A DNA stretch of 59,198 nt from Marinagarivorans sp. (lineage in GTDB: Bacteria > Pseudomonadota > Gammaproteobacteria > Pseudomonadales > Cellvibrionaceae), in the NCBI GenBank assembly GCA_028281865.1, contig JANQJB010000018.1:1-59198 (forward strand). Reading direction: 5' to 3'. Positions 1 to 9,289 of the stretch are shown one piece after another. The notes under the pieces are model-generated. The model worked only from the letters and a program-made list of their open reading frames with translations, made no database searches and was not told the DNA's origin. The translations under genes were made by a program, and so were the position numbers. The first letter of the stretch is position 1, and each line of letters begins with the position of its first letter.

Positions 1-1466
1 TGGTTTTCAAAGTCAAAAGCGAGCTCTTGTACACTTGTAGTCTGCTGAACAATGTGTGGCGCGTCTTGCAGAGTGAATGGGCCTTGTAAATCTGCCAAAT
101 CACTTAAGACGTACTCTTGCATGCGCGGTCCGCCGTTACCGTTGTTGCCACGAAAACGCGTTACGTTAAGGTGTTGATCTTGGTCGAAGCCATCAATACC
201 GAAGACAAATTTATGGTTTTGCTCTTCGTCAGCAATATAGGTGAGCTGCAAACTCCACTGGTCGATGCGGTTCGTTAATTTCAAATCTTCCATGCGACGC
301 TTAATTGAGTAATTATCCAACGTTAATGCAGGGAGGGGGTTAATTGCCTCATGTTGGATTGTTGTCTCCATACCATTAGAGTCAAGCGCTCGACCACCGC
401 CTTGCGTCAAAATAAAGCCTTGGTCGTCCCTAGCCGCTTGCCAACCCGTTCTTAAGCCGCCAATGTAAAAGTTAGCATTGGTGATAATGGGACGGTTGCC
501 TGGATCAAACTCAAAATCACGGTTATGGCTGTCAAAACCAAACGAGATAAGTACGTGGTCCGAGGCCTCGTGGTTGATATCTATTGAAAAGTCGTTAAGA
601 CCTTCCTGAATATTTAAATTGCTGGGGTAAAACGTTGTTGTAGGTTCAATTTCATCAAACAACAAAGTAATCGGAATTCTGCCGCTGCCGTTCGGATTGT
701 CGACTAGCGTTTCCATACCAAAATTACGATCACCACGATCGGTGTGAATGCGGTAGGTGTAGTATTCAATATCTATTAAAGTATTTTCGCCAACCTGCCA
801 TTGAATACTAGGCAAAGCTGCAGTGATCGTATTGTCAACAGGAGCGCCGAAACCGGTATCGTTTTGATAACCACCTACGAAGCGGAAAGCAAGTGAGTCT
901 GACAAATCGACATTGGTGTCGATATTAACGCCGTAGTTATCACGCTCATCGGCTTGACCATAATATGAGCCAAGCTCCATAAAGGTTTCACCAATGCGCG
1001 CTTTTTTAGTAATAACGTTAATCGCACCACCGGGAGTAACTGGGCCATTTAAAACGGCATTCGCACCGCGAACAATTTCAGTTCGTTCAATCAAAAACCC
1101 AGGAGTGTCACTTAAATGGATAAAGCCGTTGCGGAAAAATTCACTCGTGTTAAATCCGCGGACCTTTTTGTCATCAACCGCTGCGTGAAACTGCAACGCA
1201 TCGCGCTGAGTCAACAGCTGGAAATCCGCAATCACTTCCGAATTAACGCTCTGAACGTTAATGGGTACTTCATCCAACGAAACGTTAAGACGTGAAGCAG
1301 ATTTAGCTTCCTTCGTTAGGTAGCTCTCGTCCCCTACTACAATCACGTACTCAAGCAAAGAATCTTTGGTCTTGTCGTCGTCCTCTTCTTGAGCATGAGC
1401 TTGCGATTGCACAAGTGCTGAGATAGCAAAGGTAAGTAAAGCAGTTTTTGACAAACGCTTGTTCAT
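1..1466 (-). CDS. TonB-dependent (siderophore-type) outer-membrane receptor, N-terminal part
   Basis: The reading frame opens with ATG at 1466 and stays open to the left edge, so about 488 residues of the N-terminal part are visible and the C-terminal barrel end is missing. A signal peptide is clear (positive MNKR start, hydrophobic core, cleavage likely after AHA near residue 25). It is followed by a TonB-box-like EYVIVVG stretch and a plug domain containing VRGFN and the plug-end signature IVRGANAVLNGPVTPGGA. The rest alternates hydrophobic and polar as beta-barrel strands do. The family imports ferric siderophores or other large ligands using TonB energy. The plug resembles siderophore receptors, but the ligand cannot be read from the sequence. 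It is transcribed leftward, alone as far as visible. Confidence 0.9.
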   Translation of the reverse strand, partial: MNKRLSKTALLTFAISALVQSQAHAQEEDDDKTKDSLLEYVIVVGDESYLTKEAKSASRLNVSLDEVPINVQSVNSEVIADFQLLTQRDALQFHAAVDDKKVRGFNTSEFFRNGFIHLSDTPGFLIERTEIVRGANAVLNGPVTPGGAINVITKKARIGETFMELGSYYGQADERDNYGVNIDTNVDLSDSLAFRFVGGYQNDTGFGAPVDNTITAALPSIQWQVGENTLIDIEYYTYRIHTDRGDRNFGMETLVDNPNGSGRIPITLLFDEIEPTTTFYPSNLNIQEGLNDFSIDINHEASDHVLISFGFDSHNRDFEFDPGNRPIITNANFYIGGLRTGWQAARDDQGFILTQGGGRALDSNGMETTIQHEAINPLPALTLDNYSIKRRMEDLKLTNRIDQWSLQLTYIADEEQNHKFVFGIDGFDQDQHLNVTRFRGNNGNGGPRMQEYVLSDLADLQGPFTLQDAPHIVQQTTSVQELAFDFEN

Positions 1467-1826
1467 AGTTGCCCCTATTATTTTTTGCATCATGAATGTG
1501 TTGAACCCCCAAAATTGGCGTAAATGTATACACAATAAACCGTCGTGTCAAACATAATGTTCTCAGCAATTTTGCAGGTATTTTCCCACTACAACAATTG
1601 CTTAATATTTCATCTAAAAAACCATTAATTCAATTTTCAAATACAAAAAATACTTCAAGAAAAACAATGAATAATTGTCATTTAATAAATTTCTTATCAC
1701 AATAAAACGCTCAAAAATCAAACAATAATTTCGATGTCATGCAGATAAATATTAGGACGGTGCGAAGAATAACAAAGAGCGTTTTTTGCTCATTTCGATC
1801 AGACATTAAGCTATCAAAAATTTCGA
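1467..1826. other. AT-rich intergenic region upstream of the TonB-dependent receptor
   Basis: These 360 bp hold no credible gene. They must contain the promoter of the leftward receptor gene and the 3' end of avtA. A partly palindromic AATGA-7-TCATT motif at 1666-1682 loosely resembles a Fur-type site, about 200 bp upstream of the receptor start. A small GAGC/GCTC stem with an intervening T-run at 1780-1793 lies just past avtA and may help terminate it. Both readings are weak. Confidence 0.35.
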
Positions 1827-3071
1827 TTAGTATAACTTTTTGAGCTCCTCCGAGATAATTTCGATACCACGCTCGAGCACTGAGGATTGTTGGCAATAAG
1901 AAATTCGTACACACTCATTTGCATGCTTCCATGATTTTTCTAAACCAAAGAAAAAGTGCGATCCATCAACAACCAGCACATTTCGTTTTTTTAAACGGGA
2001 ATATAATTCTCGGCTTGTTATAGGAAGGCCTTCAAGCCATAACCATAGAAAGAAAGCCCCTTGAGCAACATGAATACGGTAGGGTAAACCCGCTAGCCGA
2101 GCTTGGATGAGCGCAACGCAAAAATCCCTTTTTTGTAAGTAAAAACGCGGAATAATGTCTGAGCACAAGGCATCAATTTTATGCGATAAAATAAGTTCTT
2201 TTATCATAAATTGCCCAATATTCGCGTTGGACAGATTGATAACAGCATTTATTTGCACAAATTTCTGAACTATTTCTTCTTTGGCTACCACGATCGCGCA
2301 GCGTAAACCCGGAAGGCCGAGCTTCGACGTACTAAGCACCACAATAGAATCGTCGTTCCAATAAGCAGGTTGTTTATCGTATATTAAGCCCGGAAAAGGT
2401 AATCCATATGCCGAGTCGATAATCAGTGGAATATTTCGCTCTTTGGCGATCGAAGATAATGTATCCAGCTCATCGAGGCTTACGACATTTCCGGATGGGT
2501 TCGTCGGCCTTGATAAACAAATAGCTCCTATCTTCTCGATGTTAGCACTGCCATCAAAATCAATTTGGTATTTAAAAAAATGCTCGTCAATCGCGCTAAC
2601 ATTTGGCACTGAAGGTAAAAACATGTCGGGAGCGAGCCCCTGAGAAGCATAACCCAAATATTCTGGTACTAGCGGAAGCCAAACCTTCCGGTGTTCACTG
2701 CCTACTTTTCCAGCGAACATATTCAACAAAATAAACTGCGCTAGCTGACTACCATTAACAAGCGCGACATTTTCAGGTTTTATTTGCCATTTACACTGTT
2801 CCCGCAAGTAAGCTGCAACAACTTGCAATATTTCAGCATGCCCCTGAGGTGCGCTGTAAGTGCCGACATATTGCTGGATACTCTCTGTGTTTGCAGAAAT
2901 CTTTTTAAAATAGTGTTGCAATAAATCTGAAACTTCCGGAATTTGTGCAGGGTTGCCGCCGCCCAAAAATAATATTTCGGGATTAACCGCCAGCGCCTCA
3001 CCCAGATCATCCATTAAATTTACGATGCCCGCTTGTTGCGACAAGCGCTCGGCAAAATCACTTATCTTCAT
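1827..3071 (-). CDS. avtA: valine--pyruvate aminotransferase
   Basis: A 414-residue fold-type I PLP aminotransferase. AvtA interconverts valine/2-oxoisovalerate and alanine/pyruvate in the cytoplasm. Hallmarks of this subfamily are the N-terminal GIVNLMDDLGEAL, the FLGGGNPAQIPEV segment near residues 35-47, NGSQLAQF, PEYLGYA, SRPTNPSGN (188-195), the D219-x2-Y222 pair and the Schiff-base lysine in STSKLGLPG (K250). The length matches the family. It lies 46 bp downstream of yihY on the same strand and could be cotranscribed with it, although the two functions are unrelated. Assignment to AvtA rather than a generic class I/II aminotransferase rests on recalled similarity to the E. coli protein over the whole length. 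Confidence 0.88.
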   Translation of the reverse strand: MKISDFAERLSQQAGIVNLMDDLGEALAVNPEILFLGGGNPAQIPEVSDLLQHYFKKISANTESIQQYVGTYSAPQGHAEILQVVAAYLREQCKWQIKPENVALVNGSQLAQFILLNMFAGKVGSEHRKVWLPLVPEYLGYASQGLAPDMFLPSVPNVSAIDEHFFKYQIDFDGSANIEKIGAICLSRPTNPSGNVVSLDELDTLSSIAKERNIPLIIDSAYGLPFPGLIYDKQPAYWNDDSIVVLSTSKLGLPGLRCAIVVAKEEIVQKFVQINAVINLSNANIGQFMIKELILSHKIDALCSDIIPRFYLQKRDFCVALIQARLAGLPYRIHVAQGAFFLWLWLEGLPITSRELYSRLKKRNVLVVDGSHFFFGLEKSWKHANECVRISYCQQSSVLERGIEIISEELKKLY

Positions 3072-3117
3072 TATTTGAGCTTTGATCTACCAATGTTCAG
3101 CTTACGTCTAATACGTT

Positions 3118-4359
3118 TCAGCTTTTATTTAACAATAGGGTTTCGATATCGACATTAAATTTGCTGCGCAAATTTTGCAGAGCATCGTGCTTCAACGCTC
3201 CAAATGACGAAAACTCCATGTCTGAAGAAATGCGAGATGTTGCGTCAAGCGAGTTCAAATCGCACTGTAATATAGACAACATATCCCATAAAGTGACAGT
3301 GCGTAAGTCGCGGGAGAGCACGTAGAGTCCATTTCCAGAATTAACAACCCAGTTGTTACTCTCCAGCGCAACGCGCAGCCTCTGCCACTGACCGGCACTT
3401 AAACCATTGAGGTAAAAATCTCTATCACTCACACCCGTGCCCTTTTGTGAAGCAATAAAGAGTAATTTCAAACAGATTAAAGCCGCATCAATTTGGCTCA
3501 AACCTTCGTCCTGTTGTCGGAACCTTTTTTCGGCTAATACTCGCACTAATACAGCCCCGGCGAGAATAATTGTCCACAAAACATTAATCCAAATAAGAAA
3601 AAGTGGAACAACAGCAAAAGCACCATAAATCAATTCAAAGTTAGCGTTAGCGACTAAGTTACCAAAAGCATATTTTGTCAATTCGAAGCAAGCAGCGGTG
3701 CTCAAGCCACCAAATGCAGCGTATTTAAAAGAAACGCGACAATTGGGCACAGCGACAAACAAGAGCGTAAAGGCACCGGCGGTCATTAACCACGCAATTA
3801 AGCGAAAAAATAATGGTTTAACGCCCATGCTGTCTAATTCGTCAACCAGCAGGTTCAGCGAAAGCACATAGGTGCTAATAAAAAAAGCAGCCAACAATAA
3901 AATAGGGCCGATCGTTAACACAGCCCAATAGAGCAGGAAGCTAAACACTCCCCTTCTCGCTTGTTGTACGCCCCAAATCGTATTAAATGTTTTTTCAATA
4001 TTGGTCAGCATCAAATAAGCCGTGACAACCAGCATTAAAGTTCCAAAAGCGGTCAAATTTCGAGCCTGTGAGGAAAATTCTTGCAAGTAAGTTTGCACCT
4101 CCCTGCCCGACTCGGGAATGAAATTAGAAAAAATCAAATTCTGCAGCTGTTCTGCCACACCGTCTGAAGACGGCACCAGGGAAAAGAAAAAATAAGCGAC
4201 CGTCATTGACGGAACGAGCGCAAACAACGTCATATAAGTCAGGGCGGCAGCGCTCTTTTGACAACCTGCCGCTGAAAAGTCTTTTACTAGACAGGAGAAA
4301 AACGAAAAGAGAAATTGAAGCGCTTTCGAGGTGCGCACTAACTTTTTCAGATCAATCAT
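3118..4359 (-). CDS. yihY: YihY/BrkB-family inner-membrane protein
   Basis: A 413-residue polytopic membrane protein. The N-terminal half has the family pattern: SAAALTYMTLFALVPSM, then a LTAFGTLMLVVTAYLMLTNIE helix and a TFNTIWGV motif. Further helices cover roughly residues 140-290, and a soluble C-terminal domain of about 120 residues looks winged-helix-like. YihY/BrkB proteins were once annotated as ribonuclease BN, which is not supported; their molecular role is unsettled. The gene is divergent from arsC, sharing the 4360-4503 promoter region, and precedes avtA. Confidence 0.85.
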   Translation of the reverse strand: MIDLKKLVRTSKALQFLFSFFSCLVKDFSAAGCQKSAAALTYMTLFALVPSMTVAYFFFSLVPSSDGVAEQLQNLIFSNFIPESGREVQTYLQEFSSQARNLTAFGTLMLVVTAYLMLTNIEKTFNTIWGVQQARRGVFSFLLYWAVLTIGPILLLAAFFISTYVLSLNLLVDELDSMGVKPLFFRLIAWLMTAGAFTLLFVAVPNCRVSFKYAAFGGLSTAACFELTKYAFGNLVANANFELIYGAFAVVPLFLIWINVLWTIILAGAVLVRVLAEKRFRQQDEGLSQIDAALICLKLLFIASQKGTGVSDRDFYLNGLSAGQWQRLRVALESNNWVVNSGNGLYVLSRDLRTVTLWDMLSILQCDLNSLDATSRISSDMEFSSFGALKHDALQNLRSKFNVDIETLLLNKS

Positions 4360-4503
4360 ATATTAGCTTAAAATTTAACCATCAACGATTACAGATACAC
4401 TCCATCGCGTATAAACCCTCTACAAATAGTGCGGTATACTTCGCGCACCTATAGTCTTAACTAGAAAGCTACCGGCTTTGCTTAACGAGGTTACATCGCG
4501 TAA

Positions 4504-5468
<965 letters not shown>

Positions 5469-5481
5469 TGATTGCCGTTCT

Positions 5482-5871
5482 ATGCTCCCAAATTTAAATC
5501 TGTTGTACCAACATTTTTTGACCCAGCATCGCCTCACCCGCGTGAGCATATCCATTTTTTGGCTGTCTTATTTTGGTTTGCTGGCGGTTTTTACTTTTAC
5601 TCGCTTAGTCGCGGATGAGCATTTTCTGTGGGCTATTTGGTGCCTGCAGTGTATCCCGCTACTTTGCTTTTTACCCGGTTTAATCGTTTTACATAAACGC
5701 GCATTTTTGTGGATATGCTTTGTGATTCTGCTTTACTTTATCAAAGCTGTGTTAGCGGTGATGTCCGAAAATCAAACAACTGCAGATATCCTTTTTTTGA
5801 TTTTTACGATTGCACTTTTCACCAGCGCAATGTTCGTTGCGAGATGGTTACCATCCAGTCAACACAGATAA
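5482..5871 (+). CDS. DUF2069 small membrane protein
   Basis: A 129-residue protein with four predicted membrane helices: about 24-42, 49-68, 74-93 and 102-120. The WAIWCLQCIPLLCFLPGL stretch followed by a helix with LYFIKAVLAVM is the recognisable DUF2069 core. Function is unknown for the family. It begins 13 bp after wrbA and ends just before sppA, so it is probably cotranscribed. The position next to wrbA and arsC is conserved in several gammaproteobacteria, which supports the family call. Confidence 0.75.
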   Translation: MLPNLNLLYQHFLTQHRLTRVSISIFWLSYFGLLAVFTFTRLVADEHFLWAIWCLQCIPLLCFLPGLIVLHKRAFLWICFVILLYFIKAVLAVMSENQTTADILFLIFTIALFTSAMFVARWLPSSQHR

Positions 5872-5908
5872 AAAGATTTCGTATATTTAAGGCTTGAGGT
5901 TTATCGAG

Positions 5909-7771
5909 ATGAGACAAAAACAGAAGTCCAGCAAGATTGGAGGCTTTTTCCGTTTAATATGGAAAGCGCTGAGCTATACCCGCGTCATCGTACTCAATTT
6001 GGTCTTTTTATTTTTCTTGGTGGTCATTATTTCCGCGATCTTGCAAAGTGCACCGGAACCCATCACCGAAACTGCACCGCTGTATATCGCGCCATCGGGA
6101 ATACTCGTTGATCAGAAGAGTTACCGATCTCCAAGTCAAGAACTATTTAATCTTGAAAATGATCGACCCAATGAAACGCTAACACGCGAGCTAATTGAAA
6201 CTATCGACCGTGCAGCAGGTGACGAGCGAGTCAATGCCATCGTTATGCGCTTAGATTACCTCTCCGGCGGCGGCATGAGTAAGCTTGATGAGGTGGGTCA
6301 AGCCTTGGAAAGATTTAAGCAAGCAGATAAACCCGTTATTGCTTACGCAGACTCTTATTCCCAGCACCAATACTATCTCGCTTCTTACGCCGATGAAGTT
6401 TACATGAATGACATGGGCGCACTGTTAATAAATGGATTCGGCTACTACAACAGTTATCACAAAGACGCTCTGGACAAACTCTCCGTTAATTTCCATGTAT
6501 TCAAAGTCGGTAAGTTTAAAGACTTCGTCGAGCCCTTTACACGCAATTCAATGTCCGAAAGCTCCCGCGAGCACAACAGCCACTGGCTAAATGAAATGTG
6601 GCAGCACTACACATCTACTGTGGAAAGCCATAGGGGGCTGAACGACGGTCACATTAACCAATTTATTGCAACGGTTGGCGAGCAACTGAAACAACACGAT
6701 GCAAATGCAGCAGAGCTCGCGAAATCTGCCGGATTTATCGATACCTACGGCTCGCGTATTGAAATTCGATCAAAGTTGATTGACAGGTTTGGAGCGACAA
6801 AAAAAGATAAAAATCTTTTTAAACACATAAATTACGGCCATTACCGGCGATTAAACTTCTCCCCTTTAGAGGTCAAAAAAGCGAATATTGGCCTGTTAGT
6901 TGCACGGGGCGGAATCTCAGACGGCAACCAGCCAGAAGGTAAAATAGGTGGTGATTCCTTTTCAGCCTTGATTCGCAAAGCGGCAAAAGATGAAGACTTA
7001 AAAGCCTTGGTTATTCGCGTAGACAGCGGCGGCGGCAGTGCTTTTGCATCGGAGCAAATTCGCAACGAAATCAACAATGTGCGTGAATCTGGAAAACCGG
7101 TATTTATTTCGATGGGCAGTGTCGCAGCGTCTGGAGGTTACTGGATTTCGACAGCCGCCGATGAAATCTGGGCAACACCGACTACGATTACCGGTTCAAT
7201 TGGCGTCTTCGGCTTGTTGCCAACAATAGATCAGAGCCTCAAGCGCCTTGGCATCCACAGCGATGGTTTTAGTACGACGGAGCTCGGTGAAGGCGTGCGA
7301 ATTGACCGGCCACTCAACCCCAAGATTGGTGAATTGATTCAACAAAGCGTAGAAGGCACTTATCGACGATTTTTAACAATAGTTGCGCAAGCACGCGATA
7401 TGACAACTGAGCAAGTACACGAAATGGCACAGGGGCGTGTTTGGTCGAGCCAACAGGCAAAAAGCCTTGGACTTGTCGATAGCATCGGTAACCTAAATGA
7501 AGTTGTCGCCGCAGCTGCTAAACATGCCAATATCGAATCCCCCGAAGTCAAATTAATCAAGCGCGATTTAACGCCTCAGGAACAATTATTAAAGATGTTA
7601 GCGGGTGAAGTCAGTGTGGTAATGGACGCCGCATTTCAGGAAAGCGATATTGGCAGAGAGTATAACAACCTCAATTTCTTCTTGGCGCCATTCGCCGATA
7701 TTTTCAAACCTCTGGCTACGGTCAATACGAAAGAAGTGCAGGCGCTATGCCTTGAGTGCGCGCAATTTTAA
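5909..7771 (+). CDS. sppA: signal peptide peptidase SppA, 67K type (protease IV)
   Basis: A 620-residue long-form SppA with duplicated S49 peptidase domains. An N-terminal membrane anchor spans about residues 26-46. The first domain carries the lysine of the Ser-Lys dyad in VGKFKDFVEPF (about 200-210), and the second carries the nucleophile serine in GSVAASGGYW (S408). The enzyme degrades cleaved signal peptides at the periplasmic face of the inner membrane as a tetramer. I chose the ATG at 5909 because a GAGG Shine-Dalgarno motif sits at 5896-5899; a TTG 15 bp upstream would overlap it. It is the last gene of the arsC-wrbA operon. Confidence 0.92.
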   Translation: MRQKQKSSKIGGFFRLIWKALSYTRVIVLNLVFLFFLVVIISAILQSAPEPITETAPLYIAPSGILVDQKSYRSPSQELFNLENDRPNETLTRELIETIDRAAGDERVNAIVMRLDYLSGGGMSKLDEVGQALERFKQADKPVIAYADSYSQHQYYLASYADEVYMNDMGALLINGFGYYNSYHKDALDKLSVNFHVFKVGKFKDFVEPFTRNSMSESSREHNSHWLNEMWQHYTSTVESHRGLNDGHINQFIATVGEQLKQHDANAAELAKSAGFIDTYGSRIEIRSKLIDRFGATKKDKNLFKHINYGHYRRLNFSPLEVKKANIGLLVARGGISDGNQPEGKIGGDSFSALIRKAAKDEDLKALVIRVDSGGGSAFASEQIRNEINNVRESGKPVFISMGSVAASGGYWISTAADEIWATPTTITGSIGVFGLLPTIDQSLKRLGIHSDGFSTTELGEGVRIDRPLNPKIGELIQQSVEGTYRRFLTIVAQARDMTTEQVHEMAQGRVWSSQQAKSLGLVDSIGNLNEVVAAAAKHANIESPEVKLIKRDLTPQEQLLKMLAGEVSVVMDAAFQESDIGREYNNLNFFLAPFADIFKPLATVNTKEVQALCLECAQF

Positions 7772-7924
7772 TGTGAAAACGAACCTAACTCTTAGTAACG
7801 CTAGAATTAGGATTAAAACTACTCATTTTACAGGCAGTAAATGAATATTTTGGTTTGTTTTTTAATATTTTTGTGACAGGTCAGTTGCAATAAAACCATG
7901 CTCCGTAAATTATTGAAATGCAAT

Positions 7925-7940
7925 TAAATTCATAATTGCC
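7925..7940. repeat. left copy of a 16-bp direct repeat flanking the His-rich gene segment
   Basis: TAAATTCATAATTGCC occurs here and again, base for base, at 8406-8421. The roughly 465 bp between them contain a palindrome, a promoter, a structured leader and one small gene. This could be a target-site or attachment-site duplication, or simply a repeated regulator-binding word in AT-rich sequence. Confidence 0.5.
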
Positions 7941-7974
7941 CGCAAAACTACGCCATGTCACTTATCTACTCTCT

Positions 7975-8017
7975 TTTTGTTTGATTATTGCCCGACTAGA
8001 GCAATAATCAAACAAAA
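7975..8017. terminator. 17-bp perfect palindrome, probable bidirectional terminator
   Basis: The arms 7975-7991 and 8001-8017 are exact reverse complements, separated by a 9-nt loop. The outer pairs are A-runs against T-runs on both strands, as in bidirectional intrinsic terminators, but the stem is unusually AT-rich and long. It lies 200 bp after the sppA stop and just upstream of the promoter at 8041-8068. An operator for the downstream gene is the alternative. Confidence 0.55.
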
Positions 8018-8040
8018 CAATAAGCGTATAACGCCAGTAC

Positions 8041-8068
8041 TTGCAGCTTGAATCGAAAATGGTATAGT
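8041..8068 (+). promoter_or_regulatory. sigma-70-like promoter of the His-rich small gene
   Basis: TTGCAG at 8041-8046 and TATAGT at 8063-8068 are separated by 16 bp. The predicted transcript starts near 8075. The -10 lies inside TGGTATAGT (8060-8068), which is repeated inverted as ACTATACCA at 8129-8137, so a dimeric regulator or a leader fold could use that symmetry. Confidence 0.5.
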
Positions 8069-8076
8069 GCCGACAT

Positions 8077-8137
8077 TAAACGTGTTCAACGTTTATTAGG
8101 GGTGCAGTGCCCTCCGCTATTCTCAAAAACTATACCA
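8077..8137 (+). ncRNA. structured 5' leader, candidate cis-regulatory RNA
   Basis: Two adjacent hairpins are visible. The first pairs 8077-8083 with 8089-8095 (7 bp, 5-nt loop). The second pairs AGGG at 8098-8101 with CCCT at 8110-8113. ACTATACCA at 8129-8137 then complements the promoter -10 region. The fold sits in the roughly 75-nt untranslated leader of a putative metal-binding microprotein. I could not match it to a riboswitch consensus that I know. Confidence 0.35.
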
Positions 8138-8177
8138 ATTATTTCATTTGAATCGAATTTATAAGGAGCTTGTGCCC

Positions 8178-8381
8178 ATGTTGAGTCGGTGCATACTTAG
8201 CCTTTTTGTTTTTTTAGTTTTCGCCTCATCAAATGCACTCGCTCATCCAGGCCACGACCACAATCATTGGCTAAGCCACATCTCTCACGCCGCGACATTT
8301 GTCGCGCCAATTTGTATTTTATTTTTTCTCGTTTATATCAGTATCAAGAAGGCGCGTAACGATAAAAGCAAAATTCGTTAA
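8178..8381 (+). CDS. His-rich small membrane protein, unknown function
   Basis: A 67-residue protein. A signal peptide (LSRCILSLFVFLVFASSNALA) ends in an ALA cleavage motif, so the mature chain would begin HPGHDHNHW, with histidine as the first residue and four His in eight residues. A second hydrophobic helix (about 46-59, VAPICILFFLVYI) and a basic tail (KKARNDKSK) follow. I see this as a periplasmic metal-binding head on a single anchor. AAGGAG at 8162-8167 supports the ATG at 8178 rather than the upstream TTG. I recognise no named family. HPGHD-type motifs also occur at the N terminus of HupE/UreJ-like metal permeases, but this protein is far shorter. Confidence 0.7.
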   Translation: MLSRCILSLFVFLVFASSNALAHPGHDHNHWLSHISHAATFVAPICILFFLVYISIKKARNDKSKIR

Positions 8382-8405
8382 ACCTACAAGCATTACTGAC
8401 TCAAA

Positions 8406-8421
8406 TAAATTCATAATTGCC
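8406..8421. repeat. right copy of the 16-bp direct repeat
   Basis: Identical to 7925-7940. It lies 25 bp after the stop of the His-rich gene and about 100 bp from the end of convergent thrH. Confidence 0.5.
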
Positions 8422-8523
8422 TGTTAATGGCACAATAAATAACTGTTGCATCGCTCACCATCAAAAATACGGCGGGGCTTGCGGAAATAAACTTCTGGGC
8501 TAACCCATTAACACACGCAAGGG

Positions 8524-9141
8524 CTAAAAACTTAACGGGCGTATGCTCGCGTCGATAAAAGCGTGCCGCAGTTCATCATACGTATTGGTTGCCGGGAATT
8601 GAGGAAACTCCTCTATAACGTTTTGCGGAGCGTGAAAAAATATTCCGGCATCAGCCTCAGCCAGCATTGTCGTATCGTTGTATGAGTCACCAGCTGCGAT
8701 AGTGCGATAGTAAATACTTTTAAACGCAACAATTGCTTGGCGCTTAGGGTTTGCCTGGCGCAAGTTGTAGTTCACGACGTTGCCTCCATCGTCGACAGTC
8801 AACTTGTGACAAAGTAGAGTCGGATAGCCAAGCTGCGCCATCAAAGGTCCTGCAAACTCGTAAAACGTGTCGGACAGAATAACAACCTGAAAGCGCTCGC
8901 GTAACCAATCTAAAAAATCGGCCGCACCATCCAATGGAGCCAGCGTAGCGATAACGTCTTGTATTTCTCTTATACCTAGTTGGTGTTTTTTGAGTTCATT
9001 TAGACGCATTGTCATCAATTCATCGTAGTCCGCGATGTCACGAGTGGTAGCCTTAAGTGCCTCAATTCCTGTTTTTTCGGCAAACTTAACCCAAATTTCA
9101 GGGATTAATACTCCCTCAAGATCGAGACAGGCGAGCTCCAT
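8524..9141 (-). CDS. thrH: bifunctional phosphoserine phosphatase / homoserine phosphotransferase
   Basis: A 205-residue HAD-superfamily protein matching ThrH in length and layout. ThrH dephosphorylates phosphoserine and can move the phosphate to homoserine, linking serine and threonine synthesis. Motif I is modified as in ThrH (LACLDLEGVLIPEIW instead of DxDxT), motif II is VILSDTFYEF, and motifs III-IV are NPKRQAI and AAGDSYNDTTMLAEA. It is cytoplasmic. The gene is divergent from cysH across 148 bp. Confidence 0.9.
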   Translation of the reverse strand: MELACLDLEGVLIPEIWVKFAEKTGIEALKATTRDIADYDELMTMRLNELKKHQLGIREIQDVIATLAPLDGAADFLDWLRERFQVVILSDTFYEFAGPLMAQLGYPTLLCHKLTVDDGGNVVNYNLRQANPKRQAIVAFKSIYYRTIAAGDSYNDTTMLAEADAGIFFHAPQNVIEEFPQFPATNTYDELRHAFIDASIRPLSF

Positions 9142-9289
9142 AATTAACTCCTAGAGGATACTTTGATATTTTAGTGAGCGAGAAAGCGGCCAATCTATCC
9201 TATGCCGCGATGGGTTGCAATTCGCAAATACCTTGCGATGATGATTAGCCTGGTACAATTGCGCTTTTATGCTTAAAAAGAGGTCGTGA

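Noticed and set aside
1666-1682. Firm Fur-box call upstream of the TonB-dependent receptor
   Set aside because: Only partial hexamer similarity and far from the start; mentioned as weak in the intergenic entry.
3118-4359. Annotation of yihY as ribonuclease BN
   Set aside because: An old name carried from a misassignment; the protein is an integral membrane protein without nuclease motifs.
8061-8136. A 76-nt unit closed by GGTATAGT/ACTATACC, looking tRNA-sized
   Set aside because: No T-loop GTTCRA at the right position, no anticodon arm and no CCA. The 5' arm coincides with a promoter -10.
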